42,703 bases of DNA, from NCBI GenBank assembly GCA_019038695.1, contig JAHOYZ010000035.1, forward strand, positions 1 to 42,703, in the 5' to 3' direction. The notes under the pieces were generated by a model that was not told where the DNA came from, searched no databases, and saw only the letters and a list, made by a program, of their open reading frames with translations. Origin of the DNA: Candidatus Zixiibacteriota bacterium. Lineage in GTDB: Bacteria; Zixibacteria; MSB-5A5; GN15; FEB-12. Positions 18,908 through 27,050 of the stretch are shown here, piece after piece. Both the position numbers and the translations under genes were made by a program. How positions within the stretch are numbered: position 1 is the stretch's first letter; each line of letters starts with the position of its first letter.

Positions 18908-20236
18908 TCACCACCGGACTTGTTTCGCCGGACAAAACAACTTTGAGTTGCTGTAACGATTTTGGGTGATCGACCAGTTCGGATATTCGCTGCCGAAACA
19001 GATCCTCGATTGCGCCAATCTTCGAGATGGCGTCGTCAATCTCAGGATTAGAACCCTTGGCATAAGCGCCGATATTTATCAGGTCTTCGTTTTCGCGGTA
19101 GATTGACAGAAGTTGACGCACACCGGCCGAAACATTCAGTTCTTCTTCGGTGCAAACTTCCTTCATGAGCCGACTGATTGAATCCAGAACATCGACGGCC
19201 GGATAATAATTCCTCGCCGCCATTTTCCGCGACAGAGTTACATGACCATCAAGGATCGATCTCACTGCGTCCGAGATCGGCTCGTTGAAGTCATCACCTT
19301 CTACCAGGATAGTGTACAACCCCGTGATGGAGCCAGTACGATTAATCCCGGCTCGCTCCAGAATCTTTGGCAGCAGTCCAAATACGGACGGCGTGTATCC
19401 TTTTGTTGTCGGAGGTTCACCAACAGCAATGCCGATCTCTCGCTGAGCCATCGCAATTCGAGTAAGCGAGTCCATCATTAGCAAAACATCCTTGCCCTGA
19501 TCGCGGAAATACTCGGCGATAGTAGTTGCCACGAGCGCCCCTTTGATCCTTATCAAGGGTGGCTGGTCCGAGGTAACTGCCACTACCACGGTCTTGGCCA
19601 TTCCTTCCGGCCCAAGGTCAGACTCGATAAACTCACGGACCTCTCTCCCCCGCTCACCGACCAGCGCCACAACATTGACATCGGCCGAGGTTCCACGTGC
19701 CATCATTCCCAACATCACCGATTTGCCGACACCCGAACCGGCAAAGATGCCCATCCTCTGCCCTTTACCTACTGCGGCTGTAAGATCGACGACGCCGATA
19801 CCCGTTCGCAGGGGTTGAGTGATTCGCTCCCGCATCAGAGCCGGAATCGGGTCCGAATTTATGGGGCGCAGAGTGCACGTTTCAAGAGGGGCTTTGCCAT
19901 CTATGGGTTCACCCAAACCACCAATTACCCGTCCAATCAGGTTTGCACCCACAGGAATACGCAGCTGCTCGGAAGTAGATGTAACAATAGCGCCCGGCGT
20001 AATTCCTTCGACTGATCCCAATGGCATCAGCAATATGCGGTCATCGCGAAAACCTACCACTTCTGCCTTGATTCTGGATCCGTCATCACGGTTTTCAATC
20101 AAACACAACCGACCGATGGAAACCGCTGGCCCGGCCGATTCAATCACCAGCCCAACAACCTGGGTTACTTTGCCGTAATGGGTGACTGTCCTGGCGTTAG
20201 TGACACGGTTGGCATAGACGTCATAGGGCAGCGTGT

Positions 20237-20938
20237 TCACGACTCCTCCCGGTCTGACAGAAGGGCATCCTCGAGTACTTCGAACTGTGATTCTAATCGA
20301 GCATCAATATCGCCGTTGGGCGTTTCAATGAAACAACCACCATATCGTACGCGAGGATCGGGGGCTATCGATATTTCCTTGATTGAGGTCGCCCCCTTCA
20401 AGAACGCATCAATGTTCTGTTCGACAATGGGCAGATGATCGGGATTGACGCGAATCTTTAATCGCGAGCGATCTACCAGTGAGTCAATCACTCCTGAAAT
20501 TATCTCACAGTTCACTTCGGGGTCGAGCTTGATTGCATCATATGTCACCTTCCTGGCCATCTGGAATACGAGTTCCAGGACATTTTGCCTGGCCTCCTCC
20601 AGCAGGCTTTCCCTCTGACTGATGGAATCCATGACAGCGGTCTCGAACTGATGCAAAACTTTCTCAGCCTTGATCAGACCCTCCGACAGCCCGGCTTTGT
20701 GCCCAAGCTTTCGCCCTTCTTCTTTGGCATTAGCGAGAGCCTGGTTGTGCAACTTCTCCATCTTGAACACTTCTTCAATAGGTATGAACTTGACACCATC
20801 CGCGTCGGTCATTATGGCAACGACCGGGAACATCTTCGCCAGGTGCTGCTCGGCCTGGCGTTCGCGATCCCAGTCGACATGTCTGTCACCCACATAGACA
20901 GTGGCGCCAACACTGGCATTACGAATCAGTTTAGACAA
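20237..20938 (-). CDS. fliH: Flagellar export ATPase regulator FliH
   Basis: 233 residues with a central charged helix (NQALANAKEEGRKLGHKAGLSEGL) and a C-terminal FliH/HrpE domain (LVFQMARKVTYDAIKLDPEV, then IAPDPRVRYGGCFIETPNGDIDARLESQ). It is a peripheral-stator-like partner of FliI. The start is TTG at 20938, overlapping the end of fliG by 8 bp and preceded by AGAGG. The product is clear; the exact start is less so. Confidence 0.94.
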   Translation of the reverse strand: MSKLIRNASVGATVYVGDRHVDWDRERQAEQHLAKMFPVVAIMTDADGVKFIPIEEVFKMEKLHNQALANAKEEGRKLGHKAGLSEGLIKAEKVLHQFETAVMDSISQRESLLEEARQNVLELVFQMARKVTYDAIKLDPEVNCEIISGVIDSLVDRSRLKIRVNPDHLPIVEQNIDAFLKGATSIKEISIAPDPRVRYGGCFIETPNGDIDARLESQFEVLEDALLSDREES

Positions 20939-21944
20939 TTATTTCCTCTTTACCGCCACGACCGGAGATAATAATCTGACCCTCTTCCTCAAGGCGTCTG
21001 ACAGACTCTACTATCCGTCCCTGTGCAGCCTCGACATCGGAGAGTCGGGTTGGTCCCATGAACTCCATCTCCTCGCGGATCATGACTGCTACGCGTTCTG
21101 AGACATTGGCAAAAATCTTCTGTTTGACGTCATCACTGGCTGCTTTCAAAGCTATGGCCAGATCCTTGGTCTCGACTTCCTTCAGCAGACGTTGGATAGA
21201 ACGGTCGTCCAGTAGAATGAGATCATCGAAGACGAACATCATGTTCTTTACTTCGGCTGCCAGATCCGGGTCGTCAGCTTCAAGTGACTGCAGAATGTTT
21301 TTCTCTGCGGTCGTATCGATCAGGTTAAGAATTTCAGCTATCGCCTTGGCGCCGCCTGATGCGGACATCGCCCCGGCGGCGGACTGGTCGAAATGGCTGG
21401 TGAGAGTTTGCTCGATCTCTTTAAGAATCTCAGGAGCGATTTTCTCCATGGTGGCGATCCGCAGGGACACTTCGGACTGCAACTCGGGAGCAAGCTCGGA
21501 CAGAACCGCCGCCGCGTGCTGCTGAGTGAGTTGGGTCAGGATCAGTGAAATCGTTTGCGGATGTTCGTTCTGCAGGAAACCGGTCAATTGCTTGGGATCA
21601 ATGTCCTTCAAGAGCGAGAAGCCAGTCGTAACGAGTGACGACTCAAGCCGCGTCATTATCTCACGTGCCTTGCCGGCTCCAACTGCCTTTTCAAGTACCG
21701 ATTGAGCGAAATCAACACCACCCTGCGAAATGTACTGGCGAGCCATGAATATCTGGTGGACTTCTTCAATGACTTTGTCTTCAACCTCCGGGGGTACATC
21801 GCGCAGATTGGCAATCTCAATCGTAATGGCTTCGAGATCGACCTCGGAAAGTCCTTTCAGCACCAGCGCAGACACTTCTGATCCGAACGCAACCAAAGCT
21901 ACGGCCGCCTTCTGAATCGGCGACATTTCAGAGTAGTTCAACAT
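20931..21944 (-). CDS. fliG: Flagellar motor switch protein FliG
   Basis: 337 residues, the standard length. The middle domain carries the EHPQ motif (LQNEHPQTISLIL). The C-terminal domain has the charged torque helix (LILLDDRSIQRLLKEVETKDLAIALK) and the switch segment KIFANVSERVAVMIREEMEFMGP. It forms the top of the C-ring and couples stator rotation to the MS-ring. It is only 3 bp after fliF. Confidence 0.97.
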   Translation of the reverse strand: MLNYSEMSPIQKAAVALVAFGSEVSALVLKGLSEVDLEAITIEIANLRDVPPEVEDKVIEEVHQIFMARQYISQGGVDFAQSVLEKAVGAGKAREIMTRLESSLVTTGFSLLKDIDPKQLTGFLQNEHPQTISLILTQLTQQHAAAVLSELAPELQSEVSLRIATMEKIAPEILKEIEQTLTSHFDQSAAGAMSASGGAKAIAEILNLIDTTAEKNILQSLEADDPDLAAEVKNMMFVFDDLILLDDRSIQRLLKEVETKDLAIALKAASDDVKQKIFANVSERVAVMIREEMEFMGPTRLSDVEAAQGRIVESVRRLEEEGQIIISGRGGKEEIIV

Positions 21945-21947
21945 GGC

Positions 21948-23498
21948 TTAATCTACCATCATAGTTTTGATGACCCGAGCAAGTTCCTCGGGCTCACTCT
22001 TGGCTGTCTCTTGCATCTGGTCAACCAGGCGCGTCTTTCTCGCCTCCATATTGATCGGTGGCAAGACTTCTTCCTCCTCCTCAACGACACGCGCCACTGG
22101 CTTGGACGACTTGGCAGGGGCTGGCATGAGTGTGCCCAGTGTCGCAAGTAGTTTCGAGGCCTTCTTCTTGACATACAGGAATATGAACGCCAGAAGTAGG
22201 AAATAGCCTACTTTCTTGGCAATATCCATGTAGAACTCCTGTTGGTACACGGCATCCAATGCCCTACGATCTTCGACCAGGTTCTGCCTGTCAAAGGCCA
22301 GATTGACCATTTCAATTTGGTCGTTACGCTGAGCATCGAAGCCAACCGCATTCTTGACTATTGAGGCCAATCGATCCAACTCGTCCTGGGGACGCGGCTG
22401 ATAAATCATCGTCGTCTCGCCGTTCTCAGTTTCCTGAGGGGAATAAGTCCCATCCACGAGCACCGCCAGTGATAACCTGCTGATCGAGCCGACCGCTTCC
22501 ACCATGTGTTCGCTGGTCTTATTGAGTTCATAGTTCGTAATGGTAGTTTCACTACTGCCATCCTCACTACTTTCACTAGTCTCCTCATCCTTATCACTGA
22601 CGCTTGATGATGTTTTAGAGCGCTCCTCGCTACGAATCGATGGCGAGTTCGGATCGTATGACTCTGACGTCCGCTCCAGTTGCTGGAAATTGAGATCGGC
22701 GGTGACCCTTATTGCAGATTTGTCAGCACCGAGCACATCGTCCAGCATGGATTGCGCTTTTTGTTCAAGATACGATTCGACCTGTTTGCGAACATCGAGT
22801 TGAGACGCTGTCAGACCCGCCACAATATCGGACTCTTGTCCGGACGATAATAGGTTGCCGTCGTAGTCAACTATCGAGATGCTCCCCGGCTCCAACCCCT
22901 CGACCGACGAAGCCACAAGGTGGGAGATACCGTTGATCTGACGTTTTGACAACCCTCCGCCCTTGAGCTTGAGTACGATTGAGGCGGTGGCGCTTTTTCG
23001 ATCCTCCTTGAACAGGCGTTCCTTAGGCATCACGATATGTACACGGGCAGCCTGCACCTCAGAGAGTTGCATAATGGTGCGGGTTAATTCCCCCTCCAGA
23101 GCACGACGGAAATTCAGCTTCTGCAGGAAATCTGTCATGCCCAGATTGTTCTGGTCAAAAATGGAATAGCCTATATTACCCTGTCGCGGGAGGCCTTCCG
23201 AAGCCAGCGATAGACGAGCATGGTAGACATCATCCGAGGGGACCATTACGGCCCGTCCGCCATCGCTTAGACGGAAAGGGATGTTGTTTTCGCCAAGGTA
23301 TTTTACAACCTCGCCAGCTTCGCTTTCATCCAGATCGGAATAGAGTTGAGAGTAGGTCGTTTCGTTGATCCATCCGACCATGAAAACCGCCCCGACAATC
23401 GTGCCAGCCACAATGCCGAAAAGCATCATAACCTGGCTGGCGGTCATCCGACCGATCCATTCGCCAATTAGTTTACTTAAGTCTTTCAGTCGCTCCAT
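21948..23498 (-). CDS. fliF: MS-ring protein FliF
   Basis: 516 residues. A first membrane helix lies at about 20-45 (VMMLFGIVAGTIVGAVFMVGW). The ring-building motifs follow (YSDLDESEAGEVVKYLGENNIPF, QKLNFRRALEGELTRTI, ARVHIVMPKERLF). A low-complexity Ser/Glu-rich loop is at about 290-320. The second membrane helix is near 425-440 (VGYFLLLAFIFLYV), ahead of the FliG-binding C-terminus. It is the first inner-membrane ring to assemble. Confidence 0.97.
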   Translation of the reverse strand: MERLKDLSKLIGEWIGRMTASQVMMLFGIVAGTIVGAVFMVGWINETTYSQLYSDLDESEAGEVVKYLGENNIPFRLSDGGRAVMVPSDDVYHARLSLASEGLPRQGNIGYSIFDQNNLGMTDFLQKLNFRRALEGELTRTIMQLSEVQAARVHIVMPKERLFKEDRKSATASIVLKLKGGGLSKRQINGISHLVASSVEGLEPGSISIVDYDGNLLSSGQESDIVAGLTASQLDVRKQVESYLEQKAQSMLDDVLGADKSAIRVTADLNFQQLERTSESYDPNSPSIRSEERSKTSSSVSDKDEETSESSEDGSSETTITNYELNKTSEHMVEAVGSISRLSLAVLVDGTYSPQETENGETTMIYQPRPQDELDRLASIVKNAVGFDAQRNDQIEMVNLAFDRQNLVEDRRALDAVYQQEFYMDIAKKVGYFLLLAFIFLYVKKKASKLLATLGTLMPAPAKSSKPVARVVEEEEEVLPPINMEARKTRLVDQMQETAKSEPEELARVIKTMMVD

Positions 23499-23520
23499 GC
23501 TCCATCCTATGTTGTATCAT

Positions 23521-23536
23521 CGACCATCCATGGTCG
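23521..23536 (-). repeat. Intercistronic hairpin between fliE and fliF
   Basis: CGACCA-TCCA-TGGTCG is a perfect 6-bp inverted repeat in the 51-bp space between the fliE stop and the fliF start. No T-run follows, so it is not a terminator. It could be an mRNA-stability or processing structure that separates the levels of FliE and FliF. Confidence 0.4.
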
Positions 23537-23549
23537 CGTGTTCCGATCA

Positions 23550-23858
23550 TTAGACCGGCATACGTATGAGCTCCGTATATGCGCTTAGAAGTTTGTTGCG
23601 GACTTCCAGTAACAGGTCCACCGCAACACCGGCCTCTTCAGCTTTTATCATTACCTGGTGCAGCTCAACCGGTTCTCCGGCCAAGAAGGCCTTTTGGATA
23701 TCGGCAGAGTCGTGCTGTAGTTCATTCACCGAGTTGAGAAGATTTGAGAATACCTCACCAAAACCGGCACCGTCTGCTGAGGGTGCTTTGGATTGGGTGA
23801 GTTCTGGCGTTGCCAGTCCAGGCAAAACGCGTGTGATATTTACAGGTACTACTGCCAT
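23550..23858 (-). CDS. fliE: Hook-basal body adapter FliE
   Basis: 102 residues. The C-terminal FliE signature is present: GFGEVFSNLLNSVNELQHDSAD, the variable AFLAGEPVELHQVMIKAEEA, and the closing LLLEVRNKLLSAYTELIRMPV. It joins the MS-ring to the rod. Its position just before fliF is standard. Confidence 0.95.
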   Translation of the reverse strand: MAVVPVNITRVLPGLATPELTQSKAPSADGAGFGEVFSNLLNSVNELQHDSADIQKAFLAGEPVELHQVMIKAEEAGVAVDLLLEVRNKLLSAYTELIRMPV

Positions 23859-23860
23859 GA

Positions 23861-24184
23861 TTACACCTTAACGTCAATCACTCTGCCTATTGGCTGTTCA
23901 TTTTCCCGAGTGTCGGCGCTCCTATTGTAAGCGGACCCGAACCGTCCGGAATCAGCGTACCGTCGGAATAACATCTCCAACGCACTGTTCTCTTCCGGGC
24001 TGAGGAAACTTGAATAGTTGCCCTCGGGAGCCTTTACCGCCAAATTGGATTGTGCAGAGGTCTCCTGAGGGGAGATTGTCAGCGTGTTGTCCACCGCCCG
24101 TGCGTCCTCAGACTGCGACGCCGAGGGTTGTCTGCGAGCCGTCAATTGTTGGTAGGATTGTAATCCTAAGGGATTGATTTTCAT
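23861..24184 (-). CDS. Small protein of unknown function between flgC and fliE
   Basis: 107 residues, hydrophilic, without signal peptide or membrane helix. The N-terminal half (MKINPLGLQSYQQLTARRQ and following Ser/Thr/Gln-rich text) looks disordered. The C-terminal half contains one predicted helix (SPEENSALEMLFRRYADSGRF) and ends in IGRVIDVKV. I do not recognise a named family. Its position, 2 bp before fliE and 19 bp after flgC, means it is cotranscribed with basal-body genes. A disordered N-terminus with an 'MKIN' start recalls exported flagellar proteins and FlgM, but it lacks a convincing FlgM C-terminal domain. A rod-assembly accessory role is a guess from context. Confidence 0.75.
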   Translation of the reverse strand: MKINPLGLQSYQQLTARRQPSASQSEDARAVDNTLTISPQETSAQSNLAVKAPEGNYSSFLSPEENSALEMLFRRYADSGRFGSAYNRSADTRENEQPIGRVIDVKV

Positions 24185-24203
24185 AGTTCAGTCCTTGTTA
24201 ATC

Positions 24204-24698
24204 CTATATATCGAGAGCACTTTTGGCCATTTGCTTGGCGGCTGCGATGGCCACCGTGTTCGCTTCATATGCCCGAGCAGCAGCCATCATATCCACCATC
24301 TCGGTTACTATTTCAATATCAGGATACTTCACATATCCCTCAGCATCGGCATCAGGATGAGTTGGATCATGGACAACACGGAAATTCGACGCCGGATCTA
24401 TCATTTCCTCCTGGGTAACTGCTGACGCTTCAACGTCCTGACGCAACTCAACGGATCGTCCTCCAAGATGCTTGGGATTGGTGCGTCTCATACGTGTTCC
24501 GGCCTGCTTGACCATCTTGCTGAAGCTGGTTTGCTCCTGAGTTTCGGATACTACTACCCGACGTCTCCGATAAGGTCCGCCTTCTTCTGTCCTGGTTGTC
24601 TCGGCGTTGGCAATGTTCCGCGCCGTAGTATCCATCTTGGATCTCTGAACAGTCAACCCTTTCGATGATATGTCTATAGCGCCAAGTATTCCTGACAT
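24204..24698 (-). CDS. flgC: Proximal rod protein FlgC
   Basis: 164 residues, slightly longer than the ~135-150 usual for FlgC because of an insertion around SFSKMVKQAGTRMRRTNPKH. The N-terminus (GAIDISSKGLTVQRSKMDT with ARNIANAETTRT) and C-terminus (DAEGYVKYPDIEIVTEMVDM, ARAYEANTVAIAAAKQM) are diagnostic. It is a rod component, cotranscribed after flgB. Confidence 0.96.
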   Translation of the reverse strand: MSGILGAIDISSKGLTVQRSKMDTTARNIANAETTRTEEGGPYRRRRVVVSETQEQTSFSKMVKQAGTRMRRTNPKHLGGRSVELRQDVEASAVTQEEMIDPASNFRVVHDPTHPDADAEGYVKYPDIEIVTEMVDMMAAARAYEANTVAIAAAKQMAKSALDI

Positions 24699-24708
24699 TC
24701 CGAATCCT

Positions 24709-25122
24709 TTACTTACTATTGATAGCCTTCTTCAAACCCTGAAACTTGCGCTGCAACAGTTGGGCAGCAATTGTAAACTCCAGCTCATTACGAGCCATAT
24801 TGGAAATCTCATGATCAATATCTACAGCATTCAGTTCACCCTGGGTTGTCCGAGCCTGATCCACCTTTGGACCCCGATGCTGATGCTGGCCGAGAGGAAT
24901 GTGATCGGGACGAGTCAGAGTTCCGACTAACCGACGCGATTCACCGGTCAACCGACTGAACTCCTTTTGGAAATCAATACTCTCCGCTCTATAACCAGGT
25001 GTTGATACATTGGCCACATTACCACTCGTGAGCTTGTGGCTATAAGCTGACAGATCGAGAAAGGCTTCAAACTGCGGAAGTCCGATCTTCTCAAAAACAA
25101 ATCCTGTGATTTTATTCGACAT
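24709..25122 (-). CDS. flgB: Proximal rod protein FlgB, first gene of the basal-body/export operon
   Basis: 137 residues from ATG 25122; a TTG one codon upstream is unlikely. The N-terminal rod motif is SGNVANVSTPGYRAESIDF and the C-terminus is NELEFTIAAQLLQRKFQGLKKAI, both typical of FlgB. It is promoter-proximal, with a sigma-54 promoter 38 bp upstream and paired enhancer-like elements beyond that. Confidence 0.95.
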   Translation of the reverse strand: MSNKITGFVFEKIGLPQFEAFLDLSAYSHKLTSGNVANVSTPGYRAESIDFQKEFSRLTGESRRLVGTLTRPDHIPLGQHQHRGPKVDQARTTQGELNAVDIDHEISNMARNELEFTIAAQLLQRKFQGLKKAINSK

Positions 25123-25159
25123 CAATCATACCTACTTGCTTTACCTCACGGCCCAACAA

Positions 25160-25175
25160 AGCAAGAGGCGTGCCA
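25160..25175 (-). promoter_or_regulatory. Sigma-54 (-24/-12) promoter of the flgB operon
   Basis: The minus strand reads TGGCACGCCTCTTGCT, an exact match to the sigma-54 consensus TGGCAC-N5-TTGCW, with GG and GC separated by 10 bp. The predicted start near 25150 gives a leader of about 28 nt to the flgB ATG. It separates the motAB transcript from the flgB operon. Confidence 0.9.
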
Positions 25176-25262
25176 TTGACGCCATGCGAAGCTACACGAT
25201 TACAGGACAGGGAGTTATGTTAGTTGGGTCGAATGCGAGGGGAGGTTGCACAGGGTGATACT

Positions 25263-25298
25263 GGAAATCATTTCCTACACAGGTCGGAATAGATTACT
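25263..25298 (-). promoter_or_regulatory. Paired 13-bp elements, predicted enhancer for the FlgR-type activator (flgB operon)
   Basis: GGAAATCATTTCC at 25263-25275 is a perfect odd-length palindrome. A weaker copy, GGAATAGATTACT, sits at 25286-25298, again 10 bp away (23 bp start to start). The nearer copy begins 88 bp upstream of the -24 box, exactly 10 bp more than the equivalent at flgF, so the helical face is the same. The outer copy overlaps the last codons and stop of motB. Confidence 0.65.
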
Positions 25299-26046
25299 TA
25301 CTGGCCAGGTTATACATATCCGATGAAGGTTCCTTGACCGACAACTCCATCGTAAGCACAACAATATCAACACGGCGATTAAGCGCCCGGTTTTCGATCG
25401 AATTATTGGGTCGAATCGGACGGTACTTTCCATAACCCAACGCCGAAATGCGGTCTGGCGAGCACCCGTGGTCTTCAACAAAATAGCGTACAACCTGGGT
25501 AGCACGATCAGATGACAGTTCCCAGTTTGATGGATACCGGGACGAAGTTATGGAACGATCATCGGTATGCCCTTCGATTCGAATATGATTCGGAATATCG
25601 GCGATTTCGGAGTAGATCAGGTCCAGTACACCGGTCGCGCCCAACTGCAAATCAGCCGACCCTTCAGCAAACAAAGCTCGTTCCACTATGTGCACTACGA
25701 GCCCCCGTTCAGTTAATTCCATCTGAACATCCTCGAGCTTATTGCTGTCGCTGACCTTCTTTTCCACGTTTTCTTGCAACATGCGTAGATTACCCAGCTT
25801 GAGCAACCCGTGACCGGGAGTGGCAATGTCAGGATCAACTTCTCGAAGAATACCATCGCCCCCCTTTAGTATGCCATGCAGGGCTTCGGACATTTCGCCG
25901 AATCTCTTGGCGTCGATCTGCGACATGGAATACATGACCACAAAAAACGCCAGCAACAACGTGATCAGATCGGCGTAAGTTAGTAGCCAACGCTCAATGT
26001 GTTCATCATTTTCGTCGGTCTTGTTTGTCCTTCGACTTCGGCGCAT
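25294..26046 (-). CDS. motB: Flagellar motor stator protein MotB
   Basis: 250 residues. A single N-terminal membrane helix carries the ion-binding Asp (residue 26 in TYADLITLLLAFFVVMYSM). A C-terminal OmpA-type peptidoglycan-binding domain follows (RIEGHTDDRS, SNWELSSDRATQVVRYF, RIGALGYG-like text ISALGYGKYRP). It anchors the stator to the cell wall and conducts ions with MotA. It follows motA by 3 bp. Confidence 0.96.
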   Translation of the reverse strand: MRRSRRTNKTDENDEHIERWLLTYADLITLLLAFFVVMYSMSQIDAKRFGEMSEALHGILKGGDGILREVDPDIATPGHGLLKLGNLRMLQENVEKKVSDSNKLEDVQMELTERGLVVHIVERALFAEGSADLQLGATGVLDLIYSEIADIPNHIRIEGHTDDRSITSSRYPSNWELSSDRATQVVRYFVEDHGCSPDRISALGYGKYRPIRPNNSIENRALNRRVDIVVLTMELSVKEPSSDMYNLASK

Positions 26047-26049
26047 CTG

Positions 26050-26814
26050 CTATTCCTCGTGGAAACGATGGGTCGGAGCAATGAAGGATAGCAGTCTGGT
26101 TCTGATATTGCGGGGGTTGTCGCCGCCCTGCAGAGCCAGAACACCTTCGGTAATAAGTTCCAGGTGCGTCATTTCTTCTTCGTGGCGCATCCGAAGTTTG
26201 TCCGACAACGGTAAGAAAAAGAGATTGGCAAGGCCAACACCCCAGAGAGTGGCAATAAATGCGGCTGCTATGTGGCTGGCCATTTTTGAGGCATCGGAAG
26301 TTGAACCAAGCGTGTGAACCAGTCCCAGCACGGTACCGAGAATACCCATTGTAGGCGCGAAGCCACCTGCTTTTTTAAAGAAATTAATACCTCGCTTGTG
26401 ACGTTCCTCAATCTGGACAATCTCCGTGTCAAGGATATCCCGCAGTGAATCGAAATCGGTTCCATCGATCACCAGCCGAATCGCCTTCCTGAAGAACGGA
26501 TGCTGGATAGTCTTCAGGTCCGCCTCCAATCCGAGGATACCTTCTCGTCGTGCCTTTTCCGCCAATCGCACCAACCGGTCAATCGTATCCGTAAGAACCA
26601 GGGATCGATTAAATGCGGCCACTTTGATGTAATGAGGAATCCGACGAACAGTATCAAACGAAGTAGTGATAGTCGTTGCACCGAGCGTGCCACCGACAAC
26701 GATCAGCAAGGGTGCGGTGAGGAAGACCGTCTCCAACCGGCCCCCTTCGAGAAGAAAGGAACCTCCCACCGCGCCAACAGCAACAGCCAGTCCAAGTAAT
26801 GTCGCAAAATCCAT
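26050..26814 (-). CDS. motA: Flagellar motor stator protein MotA
   Basis: 254 residues from ATG 26814; a GTG five codons earlier is possible. There are four membrane helices, two N-terminal (LLGLAVAVGAVGGSFLLEGG, TAPLLIVVGGTLGATTI) and two C-terminal (FAPTMGILGTVLGLVHTLG, IAAAFIATLWGVGLANLFFLPL). Between them lies the cytoplasmic loop that contacts FliG. The motif PTMGILGTVLGL is characteristic of the MotA/PomA family. motAB lie between the flgS/flgR pair and the flgB operon. Confidence 0.96.
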   Translation of the reverse strand: MDFATLLGLAVAVGAVGGSFLLEGGRLETVFLTAPLLIVVGGTLGATTITTSFDTVRRIPHYIKVAAFNRSLVLTDTIDRLVRLAEKARREGILGLEADLKTIQHPFFRKAIRLVIDGTDFDSLRDILDTEIVQIEERHKRGINFFKKAGGFAPTMGILGTVLGLVHTLGSTSDASKMASHIAAAFIATLWGVGLANLFFLPLSDKLRMRHEEEMTHLELITEGVLALQGGDNPRNIRTRLLSFIAPTHRFHEE

Positions 26815-26884
26815 ATGCTTCGGCACCACCTATTTAAGAGTCAAGCTCGCATTCCAATTACGCGCTAAGTTTCGCATGCTGTTT

Positions 26885-26911
26885 GTATCGGCAGGATGGT
26901 GGAAATGTGAA
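26885..26911 (-). promoter_or_regulatory. Possible sigma-28 promoter of motAB
   Basis: The minus strand carries GCCGATAC, matching seven of eight bases of the sigma-28 -10 box, 70 bp upstream of the motA start. The -35 position at N15 reads TTCA in place of TAAA, so the match is one-sided. The region between flgR and motA (26815-27050) has no supportable gene. An AT-rich stretch at 26925-26950 could hold a housekeeping promoter instead. Confidence 0.4.
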
Positions 26912-27004
26912 GCAACTCTTATGGCATAATTAATAAAGCTATAATTTAACCGGGGAGGTTAGAAAACGAATGCGATGGCTTGTGATTCTGTATGTCAGCG
27001 ATCG

Positions 27005-27030
27005 CACGCCGGGAACCTTGACCCGACGCG
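27005..27030 (-). terminator. GC-rich hairpin just after flgR, possible weak terminator
   Basis: CGCGTCGGG and CCCGGCGTG on the mRNA strand pair over 9 bp, with two G-U pairs and an 8-base loop, starting 20 nt after the flgR stop. No U-run follows, so it is not a canonical intrinsic terminator. It may slow transcription or protect the 3' end. Confidence 0.35.
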
Positions 27031-27050
27031 CCACAGCAATACTTAGTCAG

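Noticed and set aside
26814-26832. GG-N10-GC spacing just before motA
   Set aside because: The boxes do not match TGGCAC or TTGC, and the position would put the transcription start inside the coding sequence.
27005-27030. Hairpin after the sigma-54 activator as a strong terminator
   Set aside because: There is no U-run on the transcript strand; kept only as a low-confidence feature.
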